NCBI GenBank assembly: GCA_039105265.1
Contig: JAPFFF010000035.1
Location: forward strand, 592,835 to 656,834
DNA from: Tritrichomonas musculus
Lineage: Eukaryota > Parabasalia > Tritrichomonadida > Tritrichomonadidae
Direction: 5' to 3'
DNA length: 64,000 nucleotides
Shown here: one piece after another, positions 36,440 to 47,200 of the stretch
Layout of the letters: every line of letters starts with the position of its first letter
Position numbering within the stretch: position 1 is the first letter of the stretch
Made by a program: the position numbers and the translations under genes
Notes under the pieces: generated by a model
What the model was told of the DNA's origin: nothing
What the model saw: only the letters and a program-made list of their open reading frames with translations
Database searches by the model: none

Positions 36440-39400
36440 TTATTGTCGTGTGATTCTTGCGAATCCATGTCCACTATGCCCAACTTCATATCTTTGATTT
36501 TTAGGATTTGGAATTTTTTGATCGCCTGGTTCTGTTTTTGAGTTAATTAAAAAGAATGAGCTATCTAACTTGCAACCGCTTGGATAGAAAAGTGCCGTCG
36601 ATGAATTGAAAACATATCCTGAGCCTCCAGAGCCGCCAGTGTTGATTCCTCCATTGTTAGATGCTCCGCCTCCATACCAGCCGCCACCACCACCTGATGA
36701 TGCGCTTCCTGTGTGACTTCCTCCAACTCCAAACCCTTGCCCTGCCGAATACGACTTATTCATTCCTGCTCTGCTTCTTGTTCCTTCATTGTCAACTGGG
36801 CCATATCCGCTATTTTGGCCTTGATACCCTCCTCCGAATCCACCGTACCACTCTCGCTTACTGTCGCTTCCTGAGCCTCCGCCGCCTCCTGCGACAATGA
36901 TACGACTGTAAAGATGATCTTCATTGTTCCAGTCAGATGTGCCTTCTGAGCCGTATAATGAGATGTCGGTGGAACCTCCTCCGCCGGCACCTGAGTCTAG
37001 TTTGCTTATCGATCCGGAGCCGCCTCCGTTCCAGCCTCCTAAATGACTTATTGGACTCTCTCCGACGTGAATGAACAGTTTCGTTGTCGTGTTTAATATC
37101 AGTGTTCCAACCGAATAGCCTCCTTTACCTGACGTTATGGTATGGTATGCAACTTTACCTCCTTCAGCTCCCCAGACTTCAAGCTTGTATGATCCTGCTT
37201 CAAGCGTCACCGTTTCAACTCGACCTGTGAATTTAAACGAATATGACGTCACTCCATGTGTTTTCAAAGATTGACTTCTTAGTTCTTTCTCGTGGCCTCC
37301 ATCGTCAATCAAAAGAGCATGCAGATAATATGTGCCGGCACTCGTTGTGAATTCTACTTCTTGTGTTAGACTTTCAATTTGGTTGCAGCCTTCATATGAC
37401 TGTTTGCCAATGATCGTTGATGAATTGTTGTCCAAGAGATACTTGCTTCTTGTAGTATCCAAATTCGATCCGTTCTCGGTAATGTAAATGAAGCCTTTTA
37501 TTGTTTGATCTTGTTGGACTGCCACTTTGATTTCTCCAGATAAATAGTTGGATTGAATTTGTAAAATTTTTTGTTCAAGAGCTTTGATTTTGATTATCTG
37601 TGTTTCAAATTCTTTGATTTTCAATGATTGCGTTTTAATGATTTGTTGATTTTCTTCTTGTTCCAGCCGGTATTGTTTCTTGAATTTTTCTCCTTCTTCT
37701 TTTATCGTTTTTATTTCATTTTCCAGTTCTTTGATTTGTTTTTGCTGCCTTTCAATTTCCTTTTCATAATGTTGCTGTTTCTCCTCAATTGCTATACTAT
37801 CCATGTTTTCTCGCGAGATAACTTTTTCTTGAATTTCTTTTTGTTCTTCTTCTTTTCTTCTTTGTTCTTCTTCTTTTCTTCTTTGTTCTTCTTCTTTTTG
37901 TCTTTTGATTTCTTCTTCTTGTCGTTTTTGTTCTTCTCTCTGTTTTAGTTTTTCTTCTAGCCGTTGAAGGCGTTTGGCTGATTTCGAAAAGCCTTGGCTT
38001 AATGATTTATGAAGCATAGAAAGAGCAATTGAATTATCTTCTCGTTCTTCTGCTAGAAGCGCAAAATAGTATTGTTGTTCACTGTCTTCAATCTCGTCAA
38101 TGTTTTTCTTAGATAAATCATAATAATATTCTGTTCGCTCAGAATCATTAAGTTTACGATATATTCGTGCTGCATCTGAGTAATCATCATACTTCAAAAA
38201 GTGTGCTGCAATGTCATGAAGTGTGTTTTCATCATTTTTGTTTTGAATATATTTGAAGATTCGTTTACGCCATGTGCTGAACGCACCTGAAACTTTCTTG
38301 TCAATCGCTTTCTCATAGTATTCGAGCTTCTTGTCAAATGAGGTGAATTGTTCCGCACATTTCTGATAACCACGATCATCGCCTCGTCGAATCACTTCCT
38401 CAAAGTATTTCAATGCAAGTTCTGGCTGTGTTTGTGCATAATAATCTCCTCGACTAATCAGATCTTCAACTGACATATTAACATCATTGATCTCTTTCAT
38501 GCAGTTCTGTTCTATTTCTTGTGACTCACTTATTTGTGAATCTGTTGTTTGTGAATTGCTGTTTTGTTCTTTCTCATTATTTTCTTCGTTCTTGCAATTT
38601 TCTATTTTTTCATGATCGGCCGTGCTTGATTTTGTTTCTTTCAATTCTGATGATTCTTCTTTTTGATTTGAATTTTCAGTGGCTTTTTTATCAGGGATTT
38701 CATGATAACCAAGACGTTCTGCTCGTGATTTGTATAGTTGACTTTTAGATTCATTCTTTGGAAGACCATGAAGACCTTCCGAGTAGTATTCTCCAAGAAT
38801 AAATGATGATTCCGCATCATTCGAGTCGGCCGCAATCTCATATAAAAAGTTCGATGTCTCATAATCACCTGTATTCTCAATCTCTTTAGCTGCCTTGGCT
38901 GTGGCTCTGATGTCTCCATTTCGAGCATTTTTAATAGTTTGTTGTTCATCCCACTCAATGAAACCTCGACGAATCAAAAATCTTTCAAGTCCTTTCTCAA
39001 TTGGGGTGAAGTCATGTGGCATAACTGAGTAGATTTCTGGATGTTCTGATCGAATTCTAGACATAAATCCTGACTTTTCAATGTATTTGAAGGATTCTTC
39101 AATGTTAGATTCTGTGTGCTCACCTTTGAATAATTCAAGGCCATATTCAAATTGCATTTCTTTGATTTCTTTTTCAAGTTCTTCATCTATCAAATCTGAA
39201 AAGATTTTCATGTAATAAATCGCCAATCCGTAATCTGTTTCTTTAAGGCATTTGATCAGGTAAAGGAGTGCCTCATGGTCTCTTTCTTTCTCATACAACT
39301 CACTGAATATTTCAATTGCTCTTTGCAAGTTTCGTACAACACCTCGTCCTTCCATGAAATCTTTCGCCAAATAAAATTTAGCCTTCGTGCATTTATTTTT

Positions 39401-42400
39401 GCTTTTATTGTTTGCTGCTTTCTCAATGTATTCGTGGCTAATAATTGGATCTTTAGACCAAAGTCCGTAATACATTTGCGATTCAGCATTGCCTTGGTCA
39501 GCTGCATCCTTCATGTAAATCAATCCAAATGCCTCATTCTTAGCAGTTCCAACTCCATTATATAACGAAATTGCGTATAAATGCAGTCCTCTCAAATCGT
39601 TTTGCTTGGCGGCTTTTTTCAAATACTTGAAACCTTCTTTCTCATTCTTTTTAACACATTCTCCTTTCAGAAGACACAAACCATAAAATGTCTGTGCTTT
39701 CGCATATCCCAAATCAGCAGATAATTTGAGATATATAACAGCTTTCATCTTACTTTCTTCATTTCCTTCATCATACCTGTAAAGCTTGGCAAACTTGTAT
39801 ATAATTCTCGGATCATTTCTCTCTAGAAATTTGTTTTCAAGACGAAATAGTTGAAATTTCGTCTTGTCTTCCTTGAATGATTCTCTGTTGGCGTAATAAT
39901 CATTCCTTAGATCAAGAAATATCGTATAGAGAACTTCTGGAGGCGTGGTGTGATCAAACAAATCATTGTCTTGGTTCATCATATGTAGACGGCGAGTTTC
40001 ATCAAATAACTGTTCTGCTCGAGTCCTGTTCATTTGGCCATGGTTCTGCCTGGATGGAGAAGCATTGAATTGATTCGAATAAGGATTAATGAGCGAGCCT
40101 GGCATCGGAAATTGGTGACCGGAATAATTGTTGGATGGCTGCTGAGAGATGCTGGATGGCAATGAATTTGATTTTGCAGGCAGCGATGGTTGAAGAGGAA
40201 TTGGACCAGATAACGGCCTCTGAAAATTGCTGACTGTCTTACCTTTTGTGGTTTTGGCAGTGCTATTTCGTTGCTTTGCTGGAGATTGAGACAGATTCGG
40301 ATTTTGGAATTGTGTTGCAGATACAAATTGAATTCTTGAGTTCTTGTTTTGTGTTTGCGATGCAATTGCTGGATTTTGATTTTTGCTTGTTGCTGGCGAC
40401 GCAGCTGTTGAATTTATGTTTTTATTTTGTGTTTGTTCTGCAACATTTGAATTTGCATTATTGATTTGTGCTTGTGATGCAATTGATGAATTTTGATTTT
40501 TGCTTGATGTTTGTGATGCAATTGTTGAATTTGAATTCTTGTTTTGTGTTTGTGATGCAATTGCTGGATTTTGATTTTTGCTTGGTGTTGGCGAGGCAAC
40601 TGTAGAATTTACATTTTTATTTTGTGTTTGTGATGCAATTACTTGATTTTGATTTTTATTTTGTGTTTGTTCTGCAACATTTGAATTTGCATTATTGATT
40701 TGTGCTTGTGATGCTATTGTTGAATTTGAATTCTTGTTTTGTGTTTGTGATGCAATTGCTGGATTTTGATTTGTGCTTGGTGTTTGTGCTGCAATATTAG
40801 AATCTGTATTATTGATTTGTGCTTGTGGTGTAATTGTTGGATTTTGGTTAATTCTTTTTGCTTGTATTTGTGCTGAACTTGGTGTTTTATTTGTTGTTTG
40901 CTCCTTGTCTTGCATTGCTGTAGTTAAGCTAGCTGTAATTTCCTTGTTTTGATTAACGTTTTGTCCATCTTGGCTATTTTCATTGTTTGTTACTCCATCA
41001 CTTAAAGTTGCTGGTTCATTGCTTTTACTTTCAGCACTTTTAGTGTTAGGCAATGCATCTTTTTCTACTGTTTTCGTTGCATTCGACACCTTTGATTCTC
41101 TAAAAAGATGAGTTGTCAGAATCAACTTTAGCTTTTCTTCAGCTTCTTTATTTCCTTTTGATGCAGATAATTCATAATATTTGATTGATTCTTCTTCATT
41201 GCTTTCAACGCCGATGCCGTTAAAAAGGCAGTTTGCATATTCATTAATCGATTTTTCATATCCCAAGTCAGCTCCAATTTTGAGATATTGAGCTGCCAAC
41301 TCTTCATCTTTCTCCACAACTTCTCCTTCTTTAAGCAGCATCCCATACGAGTAGTAAGCTTCAGAGCTTCCTCCATTCAATGCCTTCCTAATGTACTCAA
41401 GTCCTTGGTTTGTACGGTCTGCTGTTCGAGAGTTTTGTAAAAGTGACATTCCGTATTTCAGTTGTGCTTCAACGTATCCAAAATTGGCAGCCTTTCTGAG
41501 GAATTTTTCAGCCTCTACTACGTTTCTTTCAATTCCATCTCCATTCAATAAAACGAGTCCATAATTGCACATGCCGTGAATGTTTCCGTTTTCGGCTGAT
41601 TGCCTCAAATAAGAGATTCCTTTCTTTTTACGTTGAATGTCGTTTTCATTAGATGTTTTTAGTAACAAAAGTCCATATTTATTTTGGCCTTCAGAGTTGT
41701 TAGCAGCAGCTGATACACCAAAATAAAACAAGGCACGTTCGTTATTGTCATCTTTCAGTTTGCCTTTGAAATACATGTTGCCGAGTTTGTTCATGGCATT
41801 GCTGTCATTCTGATTACAAAGTGTTTCAAGATAAAATGTTTTAATGAATTTATTATATATGTTACTCACATGCTGATGAATGTTTTCAATTTCATAACTT
41901 TCATTTTCATACATTTCTCGAATTCCTTGGAACGTCAGTCGTTCTTCTTTCTTTAACAAAAGACAACGAGGAATCATTTCCTTGAATATTTTAGGGAAAA
42001 TGTCATACTTGTTGGATTCTTCTTTATTCTTGAATTTCTCAATAGAGTCTTCTTCTTGTTCTCCAAAGAAATTGAGGAAAATTTCAATGATCAGGATTCC
42101 ATACGAATAAACATCATTGCTTCGACTAGGAAGTTCTTCTTTCGTGTTCGGATCTTTGTATTCTTTATTAAAGATCTCGTCATTTGTCATGTAAAGTTTC
42201 TTGATAGGATAAAGACCAAAGTCAACTAAATAACTTTGTTTGGCTTCGTCAATAATGATGTTCGATGGACATAAATTTCCATGACAAATCAGATGATTAT
42301 GAAGAAACAACAGTCCTTCTGAGACTGCAAATAAGCATTTCATAATGTCTTGTATGGACCATTTAAGATAAAAATTGCGATTTTTAAGAACTGTTTTAAG

Positions 42401-42703
42401 TGAATTTGACGAAATGTGTCTCATCGAAAATGTTGGATTGAAATTAGATTTAAATGACGAGAGAGAGAATTTATTGTAACAATGAAGATATTCATTCTTA
42501 ATATAACTAATTCGAAAAAAAGTTTCTTCTATAATTTTTTGTTGCTTTGGTAAACTACATGTAAAATTAAATGTCTTAAAAAGATATTTTTTATATGGAG
42601 AATTAATTTTTTTAACTATTGTCAAAGTTGTGTATTTTGACTCTGGGGAATTTTCTGCTTTAGCAAATTGATTGAAATCTATGTATGAATTAAAGATATT
42701 CAT
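36440..42703 (-). CDS. Pseudokinase-Sel1 protein with coiled coil and Gly-rich (ALK-type) domain
   Basis: The 2087-residue protein opens with a kinase fold (about 1-290). The catalytic loop is HGNLCPSN (141-148), so the catalytic Asp of HRD is replaced. DFG (161-163) and a putative lysine in KYLFKTFNF (Lys43) remain. It is probably a pseudokinase. Sel1 block 1 (about 300-525), an Asn/Gln/Ser linker with imperfect repeats such as NKNQNPAIASQTQ (about 560-900), Sel1 block 2 (about 950-1320), further helical repeats (about 1410-1570) and a charged coiled coil (about 1570-1720) follow. The C-terminus (about 1815-2087) is a glycine-rich domain like that of ALK/LTK receptors (EAGSYKLEVWGAEGG, AGGGGGSGSD). 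No signal peptide or membrane segment is seen. The inverted paralogue starts at 44223. Confidence 0.92.
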   Translation of the reverse strand: MNIFNSYIDFNQFAKAENSPESKYTTLTIVKKINSPYKKYLFKTFNFTCSLPKQQKIIEETFFRISYIKNEYLHCYNKFSLSSFKSNFNPTFSMRHISSNSLKTVLKNRNFYLKWSIQDIMKCLFAVSEGLLFLHNHLICHGNLCPSNIIIDEAKQSYLVDFGLYPIKKLYMTNDEIFNKEYKDPNTKEELPSRSNDVYSYGILIIEIFLNFFGEQEEDSIEKFKNKEESNKYDIFPKIFKEMIPRCLLLKKEERLTFQGIREMYENESYEIENIHQHVSNIYNKFIKTFYLETLCNQNDSNAMNKLGNMYFKGKLKDDNNERALFYFGVSAAANNSEGQNKYGLLLLKTSNENDIQRKKKGISYLRQSAENGNIHGMCNYGLVLLNGDGIERNVVEAEKFLRKAANFGYVEAQLKYGMSLLQNSRTADRTNQGLEYIRKALNGGSSEAYYSYGMLLKEGEVVEKDEELAAQYLKIGADLGYEKSINEYANCLFNGIGVESNEEESIKYYELSASKGNKEAEEKLKLILTTHLFRESKVSNATKTVEKDALPNTKSAESKSNEPATLSDGVTNNENSQDGQNVNQNKEITASLTTAMQDKEQTTNKTPSSAQIQAKRINQNPTITPQAQINNTDSNIAAQTPSTNQNPAIASQTQNKNSNSTIASQAQINNANSNVAEQTQNKNQNQVIASQTQNKNVNSTVASPTPSKNQNPAIASQTQNKNSNSTIASQTSSKNQNSSIASQAQINNANSNVAEQTQNKNINSTAASPATSKNQNPAIASQTQNKNSRIQFVSATQFQNPNLSQSPAKQRNSTAKTTKGKTVSNFQRPLSGPIPLQPSLPAKSNSLPSSISQQPSNNYSGHQFPMPGSLINPYSNQFNASPSRQNHGQMNRTRAEQLFDETRRLHMMNQDNDLFDHTTPPEVLYTIFLDLRNDYYANRESFKEDKTKFQLFRLENKFLERNDPRIIYKFAKLYRYDEGNEESKMKAVIYLKLSADLGYAKAQTFYGLCLLKGECVKKNEKEGFKYLKKAAKQNDLRGLHLYAISLYNGVGTAKNEAFGLIYMKDAADQGNAESQMYYGLWSKDPIISHEYIEKAANNKSKNKCTKAKFYLAKDFMEGRGVVRNLQRAIEIFSELYEKERDHEALLYLIKCLKETDYGLAIYYMKIFSDLIDEELEKEIKEMQFEYGLELFKGEHTESNIEESFKYIEKSGFMSRIRSEHPEIYSVMPHDFTPIEKGLERFLIRRGFIEWDEQQTIKNARNGDIRATAKAAKEIENTGDYETSNFLYEIAADSNDAESSFILGEYYSEGLHGLPKNESKSQLYKSRAERLGYHEIPDKKATENSNQKEESSELKETKSSTADHEKIENCKNEENNEKEQNSNSQTTDSQISESQEIEQNCMKEINDVNMSVEDLISRGDYYAQTQPELALKYFEEVIRRGDDRGYQKCAEQFTSFDKKLEYYEKAIDKKVSGAFSTWRKRIFKYIQNKNDENTLHDIAAHFLKYDDYSDAARIYRKLNDSERTEYYYDLSKKNIDEIEDSEQQYYFALLAEEREDNSIALSMLHKSLSQGFSKSAKRLQRLEEKLKQREEQKRQEEEIKRQKEEEQRRKEEEQRRKEEEQKEIQEKVISRENMDSIAIEEKQQHYEKEIERQQKQIKELENEIKTIKEEGEKFKKQYRLEQEENQQIIKTQSLKIKEFETQIIKIKALEQKILQIQSNYLSGEIKVAVQQDQTIKGFIYITENGSNLDTTRSKYLLDNNSSTIIGKQSYEGCNQIESLTQEVEFTTSAGTYYLHALLIDDGGHEKELRSQSLKTHGVTSYSFKFTGRVETVTLEAGSYKLEVWGAEGGKVAYHTITSGKGGYSVGTLILNTTTKLFIHVGESPISHLGGWNGGGSGSISKLDSGAGGGGSTDISLYGSEGTSDWNNEDHLYSRIIVAGGGGGSGSDSKREWYGGFGGGYQGQNSGYGPVDNEGTRSRAGMNKSYSAGQGFGVGGSHTGSASSGGGGGWYGGGASNNGGINTGGSGGSGYVFNSSTALFYPSGCKLDSSFFLINSKTEPGDQKIPNPKNQRYEVGHSGHGFARITRQ
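40330..40850 (-). repeat. Imperfect N/Q/S/T coding repeats in linker
   Basis: Repeats of roughly 20-27 residues built from NKNSNSTIASQTQ and INNANSNVAEQTQ alternate across the linker. Copies are diverged but clearly related at DNA level. The low-complexity array probably varies in length between strains. Confidence 0.7.
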
Positions 42704-42989
42704 ATTTATATATTTAAATGTTTGGGATGGACAAATAAATTCTCAATTTTTAAGGAAATAAAATAATGATCAGAAAATTGAGTTTATTATCCGTTTAAAT
42801 TTAATAACTATTTTTAAAAAACATATATTTCTATTTTTTGAAATTTTATCTAAAAAATAAATATATTTTATATAGATAAATATATATATTATAGATAATT
42901 TATAATAAAAATAGTTCAATTCTTTTATATTTAATAATATATAATTAATGTTTGCTGAAAAATAAAAGAATTGAAATTTAAAGTATTGA
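42704..42989. other. Divergent promoter region between the pseudokinase and GT8 genes
   Basis: About 285 bp of extremely AT-rich DNA between divergent starts at 42703 and 42990. No TCATTTT-type initiator is evident for either gene. Confidence 0.35.
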
Positions 42990-43949
42990 ATGAAAAACAA
43001 TTTGTTTTTCATTTGTACTCTGTTTTTTTCATTTTTAAATGTTATTGTTTTTAAGCATTTTCTGCAAAAAGTTAATTTCGATAAATATGAGCAAATCAAA
43101 GGTTCTTTTTGTTATAATAAAAATTTGATGAAAATATGTTGGATTTTTGATCAGAATAATATTTACCAGGTTTTAATTAGCATGGGATCTATTGTTAAAA
43201 GTAATCCAGGACAGAATTTTGAATTTTACTTTATAATTCCGCCAAATCAAACCATAGATTTTTATAATTTTTCATTACTTATCCCAGTGCCATCTAATAT
43301 TTATATAAAACATTTTCTCCCAAATCAAACATACTTATCTGAAAGAGAAAATTTATCATGTATTTGGAACGATATTATAGTTGCTAAAATCAATCTCCGT
43401 GAAATTTTGCCCAATGTTGATAAAATACTTTATTTAGATACAGATGTAATGAATGTGGCTCCAATTTACCAGCTTTGGCAATTTCCATTAGAAGGAAAAA
43501 CATTTGCTGCACCCCGTAGAATTTTTTTAGGATTCAACTACATAAATTCAGGTGTTATTTTGTATAATCTAAAGTATTTAAGACAAAAAGATCAAAAGTT
43601 GTGGGATTGTGCAAATCAAAGAAGATGTTCAGTTGATGATAATTGGCATACACATTGTCATGGCAATGAAATGGCTGAGCTTCCATATAGATATAATGTT
43701 GAGTTTTATCCTATGGCTTATTTAAAAGAACAACCAAAGAATCGTGTTGATGAAGAATCAAAAGTTTGTTTTTACCACTTGAAAGATTTTTATCATAATA
43801 TTTATACAGAAAATATTTCATTCTTTAAGAATATATCTGCAATTGCCAATAATTCACGTGTTTTAAACGAATTTGAAAGATTGTTTTCAATTATTGACTG
43901 GGTGAAAGAAACAATCAGAACTAAGTTGGAAAAAAATAACAAAAAATGA
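42990..43949 (+). CDS. GT8-family glycosyltransferase, type II membrane protein
   Basis: The 319-residue protein has one N-terminal hydrophobic segment (LFFICTLFFSFLNVIVF, residues 5-21) and then a luminal catalytic domain. Landmarks are WNDIIVAKINLREILPNVDK, LYLDTDVMNV with the DxD metal/nucleotide-sugar motif at Asp150-Asp152, and FNYINSGVILYNLKYLR. HCHGNEMAELPYRYN near the end is also typical of the family. Members transfer hexoses from UDP- or similar donors in the Golgi; the acceptor cannot be told. The gene sits between the two head-to-head pseudokinase paralogues, on the strand of the second one. It looks complete. Confidence 0.88.
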   Translation: MKNNLFFICTLFFSFLNVIVFKHFLQKVNFDKYEQIKGSFCYNKNLMKICWIFDQNNIYQVLISMGSIVKSNPGQNFEFYFIIPPNQTIDFYNFSLLIPVPSNIYIKHFLPNQTYLSERENLSCIWNDIIVAKINLREILPNVDKILYLDTDVMNVAPIYQLWQFPLEGKTFAAPRRIFLGFNYINSGVILYNLKYLRQKDQKLWDCANQRRCSVDDNWHTHCHGNEMAELPYRYNVEFYPMAYLKEQPKNRVDEESKVCFYHLKDFYHNIYTENISFFKNISAIANNSRVLNEFERLFSIIDWVKETIRTKLEKNNKK

Positions 43950-44222
43950 TTTGTGAATAAAATATAATTTCTATCCATTATTTCAATATTTAATTATTGC
44001 AATTTTTTTATTTTATTTTAATTATATTTTTAAATATATAATTATTACTGTTAAAATTGATAATTTTATTGATTTTATGAGGGTATAATAAAGATAAATA
44101 ATAAACAATTTTTGTTTTATCAATTAAAAAAATTGATAAAAAATAAAGAATAATCTTTTCAATTTTTCAATATCATATAAATTTGAAGTCTTATTTGTCT
44201 ATCGTATTATCAAAATATTAAT
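43950..44222. other. AT-rich gap before the second pseudokinase gene
   Basis: About 270 bp of AT-rich DNA. TATCAAAATATTAATATG around the start at 44223 is only a weak initiator match. Confidence 0.35.
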
Positions 44223-47200
44223 ATGAAAAATATCTTTAATTCCATCATAGATTTCAGTCAATTTAATGTAATTGAACAGATGCCTAATCCAAAGTATACA
44301 ATGATGACAATTGTTGAAACAAAATGCTCTCCACAAAAAAAATATCTTTTAAAAACATTTAATTTCAACTGTTTTTTATCGAAACATCAAAAAATAATAG
44401 CTGAAACATTTTATCGAATCAGTTGTAACAAACAAGAATATCTTTTATGTTACAAAAAGTATTCATTTTCATCACTTCAATCGAATTTTTATCCAACATT
44501 TTTAATGAGAGATATTTCAACAGCGACACTTGAAAAGTCATTTAAAAATCCAGAATTTCAAGCCAAATGGAAGGTGAAAGACATTATGAAATGCTTATTT
44601 GCAGTCTCAGAAGGACTGTTGTTTCTTCATAATCATCTGATTTGTCATGGAAATTTATGTCCATCGAACATCATTATTGACGAAGCCAAACAAAGTTATT
44701 TAGTTGACTTTGGTCTTTATCCTATCAAGAAACTTTACATGACAAATGACGAGATCTTTAATAAAGAATACAAAGATCCGAACACGAATGAATCAAACAT
44801 TTCATTTTCAAATGATGTTTATTCATACGGAATCTTGATCATTCAATTTCACCTTGTTTTTTCTGGACTCCAAGAAGACGGATCAATTCAAAAATTTTTG
44901 AGTAATAAAGATGAAAGGAAGTATGACATTTTCCCTAAAATATTCAAGGAAATGATTCCTCGTTGTCTTTTGTTAAAGAAAGAAGAACGACTGACGTTCC
45001 AAGGAATTCGAGAAATGTATGAAAATGAAAGTTATGAAATTGAAAACATTCATCAGCATGTGAGTAACATATATAATAAATTCATTAAAACATTTTATCT
45101 TGAAACACTTTGTAATCAGAATGACAGCAATGCCATGAACAAGCTCGGCAACATGTATTTCAAAGGCAAACTGAAAGACAGGAATAATGAGAATGCAAAG
45201 ATATATTTCAAAAAGGCAGCCGATCTTGGTAATTCAGAAGGCGAGAACAAATATGGAGTTATTCTAATGAAAGAAGGTAAGAAAGAAAATAACGAAGATA
45301 AGCAGAAGATTGCAGCTTCATATTTCGAAAAGTCAGCAAATAAAAGAAACATCCACGGAATGTGCAACTATGGAATTGCATTAGAAAACGGTTATGGAGT
45401 TGAACGAGACATGAAAAAGGCTGAAGAATACCTGAAGAAATCAGCAGATCTTGGATATTCGCATGCGTGTGTGAAATATGCACTGTTTCTGTTTCGAAAT
45501 AAAGAGGATGTTGGAAGTCGCAATGCTGGACTTGAATACATGAAAAAAGCAATGAATGAAGGAAGTGGTGAAGCATACTATGAGTATGGAATTTTGCTTC
45601 GAGAAGGCAAATTTGTTGATAAAGATGAAGAACTATCAACGGAATATTTTAAAGTTGGAGCAGACATTGGACATGAAAAATCTATTCTTGAATATGCAGC
45701 ATGCAACATGTATGGAATTGGAACTCAAGTCAATTTGAATGAAGCCATCAAATATTATGAGATTGGATCAGAGAAAGGCAATAAAAAAGCGATCAATAAA
45801 CTGAAAGAATTGCTCAAAGGACCAACAAGTCCAATGAAAACCACCAAAGCAGCAAATACAGAAACAAAAACAGCAAATACAGAAACAAAAACAGCAGAAC
45901 AAAATGAAGAAAAACAAGCAAAAGCAAACAAAAAAGATGAAACAATATCGAATAACAATAAATCAGAAAATAATAAAGAAACAACGAAAACAGATGTTCC
46001 ATCAATAATAAACGAATTAACACCAAATCAACAATCAGTTCCTAACGTATCAAATGATCAGCCAAGCAAACAAGAGCGAAATGAAAAGCCAGAACAATCA
46101 TCACCTAAAAGAGATTCTATTCAAAACCAATCGCAATTGCAGCCAGAAGTACAAATTATAAGCCCAGTTGATCAAACAACGCATCAAGAAAGGCCAAATG
46201 TAGAAGATGAAAGCGAAGAAGTTATTGAAGAAAACGGTTTCTTTAGCCAAGACACATCGCCTGAAGCTCTGTATGAAATATTTAAAAACTTTCGGAATCA
46301 ATATTACGGTTTGAGAGAATCCGAGAACGATGACAAAATGAAATATCAATTGTTCAAATTTGAAAAGCAATTCATTAACACGAAAGATCCACGAATCATT
46401 TATAAGTATGCGAAACTCTACAAGTATGATGTCAATAACGAAGAAAGTCAAAAGAAATCGATGGAATATTTCAAGAAGTCGGCAGAAAATGGATATGCTA
46501 AAGCGCAATCATATTATGGTCTTTGTCTTTTGAAAGGAGAGGGAGTTGAAAAGGACGAGAAAGAAGGAATTGAAATGTTGAAGAGTTCTTGTATTCAAGG
46601 CGATGTCAACGGAATGTATGAGCTAGGTCTAGCATTGTATCAAGGAATTGGAATTGAGAAAGATGAAGATTTTGGATTAGTGTATCTTAAAGAAGCTGCA
46701 GAACATGGTAAATCAGAGGCCCAAATGTACTATGGTCTTTGGTGTCTTGATCCAGTGGTTGGTCATCAATACATTGAAGAAGCAGCAAATGACAGCAAAT
46801 GCACGAAGGCTAAATTTTATTTGGCGAAAGATTTCATGGAAGGACGAGGTGTTGAACGAAACTTGCATAAAGCAATTGAAATATTCATCGATATATATGA
46901 GAAAGAAAGAGATCATGAGACACTCCTTTACTTGATCAGATGCCTTAAAGAAACAGATTACGGATTGGCGATTTATTACATGAAAATCTTTTCAGATTTG
47001 ACAGACAAAGAACTTGAAAAAGAAATCAAAGAAATGCAATTTGAATATGGTCTTGAATTATTCAAAGGTGAGCACACAGAAGTGAACATTGAAGAATCCT
47101 TCAAATACATTAAAAAGTCAGGATTTATGTCTAGAATTCGATCAGAACATCCCGAAATCTACTCAGTTATGCCACATGACTTCACCCCAATTGAGAAAGG

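Noticed and set aside
37628-37948. Phe-rich plus-strand frame as a membrane protein
   Set aside because: It is the antisense of the charged coiled coil of the 2087-residue protein.
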